From contig JBDHDH010000144.1 in assembly GCA_039591615.1 (NCBI GenBank), positions 1 through 13,558 on the forward strand: a DNA stretch of 13,558 nt, written 5' to 3'. This stretch comes from JBDHDH01 sp039591615 (GTDB taxonomy: Bacteria; Gemmatimonadota; Gemmatimonadetes; Gemmatimonadales; GWC2-71-9). Under the pieces are notes generated by a model that saw only the letters and a program-made list of their open reading frames with translations, searched no databases and was not told the origin of the DNA. Each line of letters starts with the position of its first letter. Within the stretch, counting starts at the first letter, position 1. Of this stretch, positions 8,201 to 13,558 are shown in pieces. The translations under genes and the position numbers were made by a program.

Positions 8201-8407
8201 CCCCAAACGACCCAACCGACGCGCCAATGCGCGAGCCCGATCCGACGGTTGTTCGGCGTCCACGGCGATCACCTTGAAACCGTGCCAGCGTGCCACGACG
8301 TGTGCCCCCTCATCGAAAGGGGCGCAGTCTGGCGTGTAACCGAGGGCTTCGAACAGCAGCCGTGTATCCTGGGCAGTGCGTATGTGGCGTAGCGTCTCGG
8401 CGAGCAT
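5300..8407 (-). CDS. Eco57I/PglX-like N6-adenine DNA methyltransferase, 1035 aa
   Basis: This protein transfers a methyl group from S-adenosylmethionine to adenine N6 in DNA. Motif X region NSGTFYTPE is at 313-321, motif I ILDPAVGSGAF at 373-383, an acidic-loop segment GVDVNPIAV at 422-430, and the catalytic NPPW at 613-616. Between 170 and 255 it has the helical region (LFLYFVQAKGWL, VPYLNGGLFE) typical of large type IIG, IIL and PglX-like enzymes. Residues about 775-975 resemble a TaqI-like target-recognition domain (IRGRDVTPF, RVVWPDLARR, LNTCYVAP). The first 100 or so residues form an alpha/beta module (FKVIAVDAEQ, ALALAVGPNRSLALAAP) in the place where type IIG enzymes carry a PD-(D/E)xK nuclease, but I see no ExK motif. 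The ATG at 8407 has only weak GAG upstream. The reading frame is intact. It is probably the modification or recognition subunit of a defence or epigenetic system with the helicase. Confidence 0.92.
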   Translation of the reverse strand: MLAETLRHIRTAQDTRLLFEALGYTPDCAPFDEGAHVVARWHGFKVIAVDAEQPSDRARALARRLGRLGERALALAVGPNRSLALAAPTLAAPGTTPALVLSLDQPGREALNQLASLRPTSGTTGLAQALKVAELLASEVAGQRFFAAFRMTLERMAASQGSTVPSTERRVVALLALTRVLFLYFVQAKGWLDGRHDYLRQLLDTSLTRRRSFHRCALQPLFFGTLNQPAKARSKRFPVGAVPYLNGGLFEPHPVERRHGMPTFSNALWRDAFDDVFERFRFCVREAHEVDAIAPDMLGRVFERLMDAGERHNSGTFYTPERVVREIVEAALTTALSGVGRLSEEVARAVVERKEMQERDRARASVAVRRLRILDPAVGSGAFLLGALEVLTEIRLTLESERRKPDRRLRLRREVLEESLFGVDVNPIAVRLAELRLWLAVVADDPTTAIADITPLPNLDGVVRQGDTLLDPVGAARACHVSFPGLLTARATARVRSARCRLFDARGGTLVRVSRELQRAEHALASRLLGEALSATEQAYADLSAAARDRDLFGNRVRLAPAQEMRLRMLRQSREELSRARHQMELGVVPFFSFEVHTPDVLARGGFSIVLGNPPWVRAERLSPARRCVLRNRFAWWRGTRGRGYAHLPDLAIAFLERSLELTAPGGAVGLLLPSKVFSAGYGETARQHLVRETSVVYAHRVPEREAAQFGATTYPVALVLRKRPPDAKHQVLLSFDGCRSVPQRSLAGEGPWILLPAGEQSAIRELQASGRPLRELAEPSLGIKTGADSVLVGELLERTGKLATVRFGVTAITIESSVLRSAIRGRDVTPFKAQTRWVVLWGYTATARALDRLPPRAARHIRSNAAVLRRRADYRKGPLWTLFRQRASVSSHRVVWPDLARRPRAVALDETTLAHALPLNTCYVAPAPDRETALVIAAVMNSSWAGVLISVVADEARGGYCRVNARVTGQVPIPIAGRGLEDLIGLSSLAHNGHHVSQLNLDETVANALRLRVGTRKTLARMAAALFGSAAGRR

Positions 8408-8517
8408 GGTCCAGCTCGGTAGATGGCCGGACCACAGTAGAGGAAGAAGCCGTGTAGCTGAGAGCCGTAAGCGCGCCTATGTCATCAAATCGGCGCAGAG
8501 GCGGTCAAGAAAACAAC

Positions 8518-9153
8518 TCAGTTCCCTTCAATCTCCACCAGGAATTGGGCGAGCAAGGCGTCGAAGGTGTCGGGCTGGTCCATGTGCAACCAGTGACTGG
8601 TACCGGTCATCCGCACGTGGGGTAGATCGGGGATCAACCGGTGTAAGCTGTATGGAAAGTCGTTGTCGGGTGTTAGGATCGCGAGCCGAGGACCACGGTA
8701 GCTTCCGAGCGCACTGATGGGATCGAACTCAGTCATAGCCCGGAAGCCACCTACCACCACCTCCTGGGGGGTGGCTATCAGGTCAGCCATCACCCGATCA
8801 CGGGTAGCCGCCGCTGCGCCCGCGAGGATCCGTTGCCAAAAACCATGGATCACCTCCTCCGCGATGGCCACTCCACTGCCGAAGCTGTGACCCACCAGAA
8901 CCAGGCGGTGAAGCCCGAGATGATTCGCCGTAGCAATGACATCGTTTGCTATGCGATCAAACGACAGGTCGCCGCGCCAGGGAGTGGGATTGTCTCCATG
9001 TCCCAGCAGATCCATAGCCATACAGCGGTGAGTCTGACCAAAGTGCTCGAGCTGCGCCGTCCAATGCGCCCGCGTGCCCGCGAGAGAGTGGAGGAACACG
9101 ATGGGCAACCCATCCGAGCCTCGCTGTGTGACGTGAGGTAGCTTCTTGGTCAT
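8518..9153 (-). CDS. Small alpha/beta hydrolase
   Basis: This 211-aa cytoplasmic hydrolase has the alpha/beta fold pattern: oxyanion-hole strand PIVFLHSLAGTRAHW (17-31), LLGHGDN after the second strand, nucleophile elbow GHSFGS (Ser at about residue 90), an acid in ILTPDNDFP, and the catalytic His in GTSHWLHMDQPD. The usual lid region between the nucleophile and the acid is short, making it compact for the family (commonly 250-300 aa). AGAGGG lies 3-4 nt before the ATG at 9153. It follows the DUF402 gene after 81 bp and precedes the methyltransferase by 110 bp. The substrate cannot be told from sequence. Nothing ties it to the methyltransferase beyond position. Confidence 0.88.
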   Translation of the reverse strand: MTKKLPHVTQRGSDGLPIVFLHSLAGTRAHWTAQLEHFGQTHRCMAMDLLGHGDNPTPWRGDLSFDRIANDVIATANHLGLHRLVLVGHSFGSGVAIAEEVIHGFWQRILAGAAAATRDRVMADLIATPQEVVVGGFRAMTEFDPISALGSYRGPRLAILTPDNDFPYSLHRLIPDLPHVRMTGTSHWLHMDQPDTFDALLAQFLVEIEGN

Positions 9154-9234
9154 TAACCCTCTGCCGATTCGTCGGGTGGCAGGACGTCACAATCGTTCGA
9201 GCAGCCACTCGTCCGTGTTACCGAATGCAACGTG

Positions 9235-9765
9235 CTAGCCGAAGGCCTCTCTGAGCACCCGTGCCTGCGCGAGGTCGACGTCACGTACGATCGGGGGCGG
9301 CCACGCTCCAGCTTCCACTTGAAGATCGATGATGAGACGTTCGTTATCGATCCGCTTGCGAGTTAAGGTATCGATCACGTTCGATCGGCTGGCCTCGTCG
9401 AGCTCGTCTTCGTCCAGCCATACGGGTTCCCCCTCGACTGGCTGCCACAAATCCAAGAACAAATCGTGTCCGGTCCAAAGGTCGCCGCGGATCTCCACGG
9501 GCTTGATGATGTTCGTATACCAGCCGGTGAGCGTTCCGTCGGAGAGATGGAACCTCCCGATGTCGTGCCACTTCTCCGGGAAGACATACCACACCATGGC
9601 CGCCCCGCTGTCGTGAACGACGGTGTCTCCTACCTCGAGATTGGGACCCTCGTAAGCGTCGGAGAGTAGCACCTTCACGTCGGGGCGATCCAGCACTACC
9701 CATTGATTGAACGAGCTCGTCCGCTTGCCGGGTCGATGATACTCGAAACGAACCAACCGCGCCAT
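9235..9765 (-). CDS. DUF402 protein (FomD/Ntdp-like phosphohydrolase family)
   Basis: This 176-aa protein has the DUF402 hallmark: GWYTNIIKPV (81-90), then a D-x3-D segment GHDLFLDLWQPVEG (99-112) and WLDEDELDEA (117-126). Characterised relatives include FomD, which hydrolyses a cytidylyl phosphonate intermediate, and Gram-positive nucleoside tri/diphosphatases. They coordinate divalent metal through these acidic residues. The substrate here is unknown, and fosfomycin genes are absent. I choose the ATG at 9765 because GGAG lies 8 nt upstream. The longer frame to 9846 would overlap the divergent lipoprotein's control region. No signal peptide is present, so the protein is cytoplasmic. Confidence 0.85.
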   Translation of the reverse strand: MARLVRFEYHRPGKRTSSFNQWVVLDRPDVKVLLSDAYEGPNLEVGDTVVHDSGAAMVWYVFPEKWHDIGRFHLSDGTLTGWYTNIIKPVEIRGDLWTGHDLFLDLWQPVEGEPVWLDEDELDEASRSNVIDTLTRKRIDNERLIIDLQVEAGAWPPPIVRDVDLAQARVLREAFG

Positions 9766-9856
9766 TCGGACAACTCCGGACACTCGCCAACTCGTGTCTC
9801 GTCTAGCTGAGGTATCGGCGCTGCGTATATTGGGACTCGGATCCACGATCTATCAT
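9766..9856. promoter_or_regulatory. Divergent intergenic region with a possible -10 box
   Basis: This 91-bp gap between two divergently transcribed genes must hold promoters for both. On the plus strand TATATT (9826-9831) fits a -10 element at five of six positions and lies 25 bp before the lipoprotein ATG. No good -35 partner is seen at 16-18 bp. I could not place a minus-strand promoter. Confidence 0.3.
9774..9777 (-). promoter_or_regulatory. Shine-Dalgarno GGAG supporting the DUF402 start
   Basis: GGAG on the minus strand (plus-strand ctcc) stands eight bases ahead of the ATG at 9765. It favours this start over the in-frame ATG at 9846. Confidence 0.5.
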
Positions 9857-10747
9857 ATGAAGGCCAGACCTCTTCTTCTTATTCCGATCCTCGCAGCCTG
9901 CGCATGCACCACCGAGCGTGCCGGCCGGCTGCAATCGGCGCTGGAAGCGCGTATTGGCGATAGCGGTGCCGAAATCGTTGGCGTGTATTTCTACGACCTC
10001 GACACGGGTGACTCCCTCGCCCTGAACGCTGACGTGCGCCTCCATGCCGCCAGCACGATGAAGGTCCCGGCGATGATTCAAGTGTTCCGGGACGCGAGGG
10101 CCGGGTGGTTCAATCTGGAGGACAGCATTCCTATCCGAAACACTTTCCGGTCGATCGCCGATCAATCCCCCTACCAGCTGAGCCTGACGGATGACAGCGA
10201 TAGCACCCTTTATGCGCGGATCGGTCAGAGAGCATCCGTTCGGGAACTCACGGAGCTCATGATCACCGTTTCCTCCAATCTGGCTGCGAACGTGCTCATC
10301 GAGCTGGTTGGTGCCGAGCGGGTACAGCACTCGATGAGGGAGCTCGGTGCTGACTCCATCGCTGTGCTCCGCGGAGTCGAAGACATCGAAGCCTACGAGG
10401 CTGGGCTCAACAATACCACCACCGCTCGCGACCTGGGCATCATTCTGACGGCGATCGCGGAAGCCCGCGCGGCCGACGAGGCATCCTGTCGGGAAATGCT
10501 CGACATTCTCGCTCGACAGATGTTCAACGACGGCATCCCGGCCGGTCTCCCGGACGGAACTCGTGTCGCACACAAGACCGGACTGATTACGAGGATCAAC
10601 CATGACGCAGCCGTTGTCGAGCTACCGAGCGGCCGTCGCTATGTCCTCGTCGTGTTGGTGCGGGGAATCGAGGATCCCAGCGAGTCCGACATTCTCGTGG
10701 CCGACATCTCCCGCATCGTTTATGAGCGCGTCCTGATCGCGGAGTGA
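9857..10747 (+). CDS. Class A beta-lactamase-like serine hydrolase, lipoprotein
   Basis: This 296-aa protein has all the class A active-site elements: STMK (Ser66, Lys69), SSN (139-141, where SDN is usual), ExxLN as EAGLN (181-185) on the omega loop, and KTG (240-242). The N-terminus MKARPLLLIPILAAC is a lipoprotein signal with lipobox LAAC, so Cys15 should be lipidated and the enzyme anchored in the membrane facing the periplasm. The ATG at 9857 is preferred over the in-frame ATG at 9794, which would bury the signal peptide. The motifs permit beta-lactam hydrolysis, but many environmental members of this family are of unknown substrate and the Asp-to-Ser change in SDN may alter activity. It is followed after 3 bp by the ubiquitin-like gene, implying co-transcription. 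Confidence 0.88.
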   Translation: MKARPLLLIPILAACACTTERAGRLQSALEARIGDSGAEIVGVYFYDLDTGDSLALNADVRLHAASTMKVPAMIQVFRDARAGWFNLEDSIPIRNTFRSIADQSPYQLSLTDDSDSTLYARIGQRASVRELTELMITVSSNLAANVLIELVGAERVQHSMRELGADSIAVLRGVEDIEAYEAGLNNTTTARDLGIILTAIAEARAADEASCREMLDILARQMFNDGIPAGLPDGTRVAHKTGLITRINHDAAVVELPSGRRYVLVVLVRGIEDPSESDILVADISRIVYERVLIAE

Positions 10748-10750
10748 CGA

Positions 10751-11020
10751 ATGCCTCGAGTAAGCTTCACGTATGCCCTTCAGCGCCACGTTACCCTCCC
10801 TCCCGTAGAAGTGCCCGGCGAGTCGGTGCGAGAAGCGCTCGATGCGGTGTTCGCGGACAACGCGCGCGCCCGAGGATATGTTCTGGACGAGCAAGGGGCT
10901 GTGCGCCAGCACATGGTGGTGTTCGTGAACGGGGAGCCCATCAAGGACCGGGAGGGCTTGAGCGACCCGGTCCCGGCAGACGGGGAGATATACGTCATGC
11001 AGGCACTTTCGGGTGGGTAG
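10751..11020 (+). CDS. MoaD/ThiS-family ubiquitin-like protein
   Basis: This 89-aa protein is of the beta-grasp size and pattern: an N-terminal strand (VSFTYALQRHV), a helix (ESVREALDAVFADN), strands around QHMVVFVNGEPI, and DGEIYVMQALSGG at the end. The terminal Gly-Gly is the part that is adenylated and thiocarboxylated by E1-like enzymes in sulfur-carrier members. Its start overlaps the stop region of the lipoprotein gene: GGAG in that gene's last codons lies 6 nt before the ATG, so translation is probably coupled. No molybdopterin or thiamine genes are nearby, so it need not be true MoaD. A beta-propeller gene lies two genes downstream and may be its partner. The family is confident; the role is open. 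Confidence 0.88.
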   Translation: MPRVSFTYALQRHVTLPPVEVPGESVREALDAVFADNARARGYVLDEQGAVRQHMVVFVNGEPIKDREGLSDPVPADGEIYVMQALSGG

Positions 11021-11040
11021 GCGTTTCACACCCTGATGTG

Positions 11041-11832
11041 ATGAGGGTTCCTTTTCGGGTGCTTCGGAGCCGCGCTTGCACCGGATCGCCGGAAGACGTC
11101 CGTCTTCTTACCGGGTTGCTGCTGATGCTGGCATTGCCCGGCTGTGTCGGCGAACGCTCGGAAGCCGCAGGCGCGGTGGACGTGGCGAAAGCAGCGTTGC
11201 CACCTGCTACCAGCCCGAGCGAGGCCGCGGGCTATGCCTCGGTAGCCGCCCCCGGGGAGACCGAATCCGAGCAATGGACCATTGTGCCACGGGAGCGAGT
11301 GGGCCCGGTAACCGAACGGACGAGCCGAGCGGATCTCGTGGGACTGTTTGCGAGCGAAAACGTACGAGATCGCTGGGTCTACCTTGCCGAGGACTTCTGC
11401 ACGTGGGGAACCGTCGTGTTCGCAGCATCACCCGACGAGCTCGAGATCACGTGGAGGACGGATGAGCGTCTGGCACCGGCCACGGCCCGAATCCGCACTG
11501 CGGGGGGTCGGTGGGTGACGCACGACGGGGTGCGCATCGGGACCACCCTGAAGGAGCTCGAGGCCATGAAAGGAGAGCCCTTCACGTTCGGCGGGTTCGG
11601 ATGGGATTACGGCGGGGGCGCTGTGTGGAACGGCCTCGGCCTCAGGCTGGGACCAGACGACGACGGTTTCCGCCGCCACAGTACCAATCCACGGCTCGGG
11701 GAGATCATGGGTGAGCGATCGGTGCGCTCCGACCATCCCCTTATTCGCGACATGACTGTTCGAGTCGAGATGATGGAACTATCGTGGGCCTTTCCGAGCA
11801 GCGAGGTGGAATGCCCCGAAGATGCGTTCTGA
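11041..11832 (+). CDS. Putative lipoprotein of unknown function
   Basis: I do not recognise a named family for this 263-aa protein. It has a long signal-like N-terminus (residues 1-35) with hydrophobic LLTGLLLMLAL followed by LPGC, a possible lipobox with Cys35. An Ala/Pro/Ser-rich linker to about residue 75 precedes a globular domain. That domain has a distinctive run: DGVRIGTTLKELEAMKGEPF (162-181), then TFGGFGWDYGGG (182-193). The pattern of G-x-x-x-GT-x-L-x-ELE followed by a GFGWDYGG loop looks conserved, and I recall it from other environmental lipoproteins. The start is ATG 11041 (GTG 11038 is possible); there is no Shine-Dalgarno sequence. The same frame is open upstream across the MoaD-like gene, but that is a shadow. 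It lies between the ubiquitin-like and propeller genes. Confidence 0.7.
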   Translation: MRVPFRVLRSRACTGSPEDVRLLTGLLLMLALPGCVGERSEAAGAVDVAKAALPPATSPSEAAGYASVAAPGETESEQWTIVPRERVGPVTERTSRADLVGLFASENVRDRWVYLAEDFCTWGTVVFAASPDELEITWRTDERLAPATARIRTAGGRWVTHDGVRIGTTLKELEAMKGEPFTFGGFGWDYGGGAVWNGLGLRLGPDDDGFRRHSTNPRLGEIMGERSVRSDHPLIRDMTVRVEMMELSWAFPSSEVECPEDAF

Positions 11833-11897
11833 TCCCGATGTCTTGGATCGAACGAGCGCTGGGTGCTTGACAGGTAAATCGAGATTAGGTTGGCGAC

Positions 11898-13016
11898 ATG
11901 GGCGATCGAATCTGGGTGGCGACGCGAAAGGGTCTGTTCACGATCGACCGGACCGGGCAGGGATCGTGGTCGGTGTCGGGCACGAGCTTTCTGGCCGACA
12001 ATGTCACGCTGGTGCTGCCACCACGGAGCGAGGGTGCCGCGTTCGCCGCCCTCGACCATGGCCACTTCGGTGCGAAACTCCATCGCTCGCGAGACAGCGG
12101 CAGAACTTGGGAGGAGTGCGCAACGCCCACCTACCCGGAGCCGGCGGAGGGCTCGGCGCCGGAGATCAATCCGGTCTCGGGGCGACCGAACGAGTGGAAG
12201 CTCCGACTCATCTGGGAATTGGCTGCCGGGGGCAGAGACGAACCGAACCGCATATGGTGTGGAACGATTCCGGGAGGGCTGTTCCGATCGAACGACGGGG
12301 GAGACACCTGGGAGTTGATGGAGGCCCTCTGGCGACACCCCAAGAGGTTGGAATGGTTCGGTGGCGGCGCAGACTACCCGGGGATTCACTCGATTTGCAT
12401 CGATCCCCGCGACTCCCAGCGGGTAACGGTGGGTGTGTCCTGCGGTGGCGTGTGGGTCACAGCAGACAGCGGTGAGTCTTGGCACTGCCGTGCGAAGGGC
12501 ATGCGGGCGGCGTATATGCCGCCTGACAAGGCAAGCGACCCGAACATTCAGGATCCCCACCGACTCGCGCAATGCGCCGTCGCTCCCGACGTGCTTTGGG
12601 CGCAACATCACAACGGGATCTTCCGCTCGGTCGACAACTGCGCCTCTTGGGACGAAATCACGACAGCCCACCCGTCAGCGTTCGGGTTCGCCGTGGCCGT
12701 GCATCCAGAAGATCCGGACACCGCCTGGTTCGTCCCGGGCATCAGCGACGAAAAACGCATTCCCGTAGATGGACGGGTCGTGGTTACCCGAACCCGGGAC
12801 GGCGGAGCGAGCTTCGCAATCCTCACGCATGGACTTCCACAAGAGCATGCGTACGATCTCACCTTCCGGCATGCGTTGGATGTGGATGAGTCGGGTCAAC
12901 GGCTGGTTTTTGGGACCACGACCGGCAACCTTTTCGTCTCCGAAGATGGTGGGGACTCCTGGATCCTCGTCACGAGTCACCTCCCACCCGTGTACTGTAC
13001 GAGATTCGGCCGGTAG
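11898..13016 (+). CDS. BNR/Asp-box beta-propeller protein
   Basis: This 372-aa protein has six Asp-box (SxDxGxTW) turns: RSRDSGRTW (63-71), RSNDGGDTW (130-138), VTADSGESW (187-195), RSVDNCASW (243-251), RTRDGGASF (298-306) and VSEDGGDSW (347-355). Each Asp-box sits at a beta-hairpin turn of a propeller blade, so a six- or seven-bladed fold is expected. There is no signal peptide, so it is probably cytoplasmic, unlike secreted sialidases. The canonical sialidase N-terminal arginine motif is absent, so automatic sialidase labels should not be trusted. The ATG at 11898 has only AGG at 11887-11889 upstream. It lies 65 bp after the lipoprotein stop on the same strand. It may be a binding scaffold or an unknown hydrolase, perhaps with the MoaD-like protein. 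Confidence 0.87.
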   Translation: MGDRIWVATRKGLFTIDRTGQGSWSVSGTSFLADNVTLVLPPRSEGAAFAALDHGHFGAKLHRSRDSGRTWEECATPTYPEPAEGSAPEINPVSGRPNEWKLRLIWELAAGGRDEPNRIWCGTIPGGLFRSNDGGDTWELMEALWRHPKRLEWFGGGADYPGIHSICIDPRDSQRVTVGVSCGGVWVTADSGESWHCRAKGMRAAYMPPDKASDPNIQDPHRLAQCAVAPDVLWAQHHNGIFRSVDNCASWDEITTAHPSAFGFAVAVHPEDPDTAWFVPGISDEKRIPVDGRVVVTRTRDGGASFAILTHGLPQEHAYDLTFRHALDVDESGQRLVFGTTTGNLFVSEDGGDSWILVTSHLPPVYCTRFGR

Positions 13017-13096
13017 CTTCCCCCGTGACCGCTTGATTCGGCACAGGAACCCGCAGTACCATCCGGGGTTCGAGAATGTAGATCAGGTTACAGTCC

Positions 13097-13558
13097 ATGC
13101 AGGTCTCGTCAATGAACTGGGCTCTACTCCTGCGTCGCGCTCTGGCCGTGACGCTCGTGACGATGCCGGCGGCGCCTCTCGACGCACAAGAGGCGGCCGT
13201 GACGAGTCTCATGGGCGTCGTGTTCGGGGCCACCGGACAACCGATGGCGAACGTGCAAATCCTCCTGGACGGCACGGAACTCGTGGCGCTGAGTGATACG
13301 AGCGGCTACTTCCGCGTCGACAGCGTGGTGCCCGGTCCCCACACACTGACTCTGTCAAAGCCCGGGTTCGAGGTCCGGAGGTTTCGCTTCACGCTCCCGG
13401 AGCAACCCCAGCAGCAGATCGACCTCGGCGCCATTCTCCTGGACGCCCAGCGCGAGAGCTTTGCAATTCTCGGCGGCACCGTCGTCGACAGCATGAGCGT
13501 TGAACCCGTGGTTGCGGCTCAGCTCAAGCTCGATGACGAAATCGTGGGGCTGACCGGT
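13097..13558 (+). CDS. Secreted carboxypeptidase-regulatory-like protein, N-terminal part
   Basis: This frame has no stop before the window ends, so only 154 residues from ATG 13097 are visible. The ATG at 13112 is equally usable. A signal peptide follows (MNWALLLRRALAVTLVTM, then PAAPLDAQ), with likely cleavage near AQ|E. Two carboxypeptidase-regulatory-like beta-sandwich units are apparent. The first has GVVFGATGQPMANVQILLDG, SDTSGYFRVDSVVPGPHTLT and KPGFEVRRF, which is the classic G-x-V-x-D/G-x-P-x-x-x-V...T-x-x-x-G-x-F-x-x-x-x-x-x-G-x-x-x-L-x-V pattern. The second begins AILGGTVVDSMSVEPVVAAQ. Such domains often stand before a TonB-dependent receptor barrel or in cell-surface proteins. The remainder would decide. 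Confidence 0.75.
   Translation, partial: MQVSSMNWALLLRRALAVTLVTMPAAPLDAQEAAVTSLMGVVFGATGQPMANVQILLDGTELVALSDTSGYFRVDSVVPGPHTLTLSKPGFEVRRFRFTLPEQPQQQIDLGAILLDAQRESFAILGGTVVDSMSVEPVVAAQLKLDDEIVGLTG

Noticed and set aside
5420..8339. Many long plus-strand open frames opposite the methyltransferase and helicase genes.
   Set aside because: They are Arg/Pro/Ser-rich mirror frames of GC-rich coding DNA with no recognisable domain. The minus-strand frames carry complete catalytic motifs.
8479..8508. Minus-strand TTGACC with TGACAT 18 bp downstream as a methyltransferase promoter.
   Set aside because: The -10 matches only three of six positions. The 110-bp gap may well hold a promoter, but this is too weak to annotate.
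9794..9856. Upstream ATG at 9794 for the beta-lactamase-like gene.
   Set aside because: It would put 21 residues before a clean lipoprotein signal peptide and run into the divergent promoter region.
10744..11040. Upstream extension of the lipoprotein frame through the MoaD-like gene.
   Set aside because: Its translation is Arg/Gly-rich shadow sequence, and the signal peptide and lipobox only make sense from about 11041.
11867..11872. Perfect TTGACA, a possible -35 box for the propeller gene.
   Set aside because: No -10 sequence at 16-18 bp, and a start from there would fall beyond the ATG at 11898.
13047..13080. GAACCC...GGGTTC inverted repeat and a GGGTTCGAG string that resembles a tRNA T-arm.
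   Set aside because: No acceptor, D or anticodon stems can be built around it, and no T-run supports a terminator.
1..13558. CRISPR arrays, rRNA, insertion sequences, transposase or integrase genes.
   Set aside because: None were seen: no spaced direct repeats, no transposase motifs, and no terminal repeats around the methyltransferase-helicase block.

Overview
The window is GC-rich bacterial DNA with lipoprotein genes, a class A-type serine hydrolase and the start of a secreted carboxypeptidase-regulatory-like protein. That style fits an uncultured soil or aquatic bacterium, perhaps Gemmatimonadota or a relative. This placement is inference, because no rRNA or marker gene is present.

Layout. 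(1) 1-436 has no intact gene. It holds a C-terminal zinc-ribbon remnant on the minus strand and a long imperfect inverted repeat. (2) 437-2326 (+) is a phosphate module: an SLC34/NptA-type Na+/Pi cotransporter followed 16 bp later by a separate PhoU-like protein. An exact 11-bp tandem duplication (495-516) throws the natural ATG (437) out of frame with the transporter body. (3) 2319-9765 (-) is a run of five minus-strand genes. In transcription order they are a DUF402 protein, a small alpha/beta hydrolase, a 1035-aa Eco57I/PglX-like N6-adenine methyltransferase, an SNF2-type helicase, and a membrane protein with a histidine-kinase H-box but no ATPase domain. The methyltransferase and helicase are the likely genome-defence pair. 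No separate nuclease gene is visible. (4) 9857-11020 (+) is a class A beta-lactamase-like lipoprotein followed 3 bp later by a MoaD/ThiS-type ubiquitin-like protein ending in Gly-Gly. (5) 11041-13016 (+) is an unrecognised lipoprotein and a six-Asp-box BNR beta-propeller. (6) 13097-13558 (+) is the N-terminus of a secreted protein with carboxypeptidase-regulatory-like repeats, cut by the window end.

How the genes may work together. The transporter and PhoU-like protein should handle and sense phosphate at the membrane. The methyltransferase and helicase could mark and survey DNA, as in restriction, BREX or DISARM-like systems, but they lack the companion genes that define those systems. The ubiquitin-like protein and the cytoplasmic propeller lie close together and may form a functional pair. 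The points most worth a second look are the 11-bp duplication, the two-gene methyltransferase-helicase cassette, the MoaD-like/propeller pair, the ATPase-less sensor, and the zinc-ribbon remnant beside the inverted repeat.
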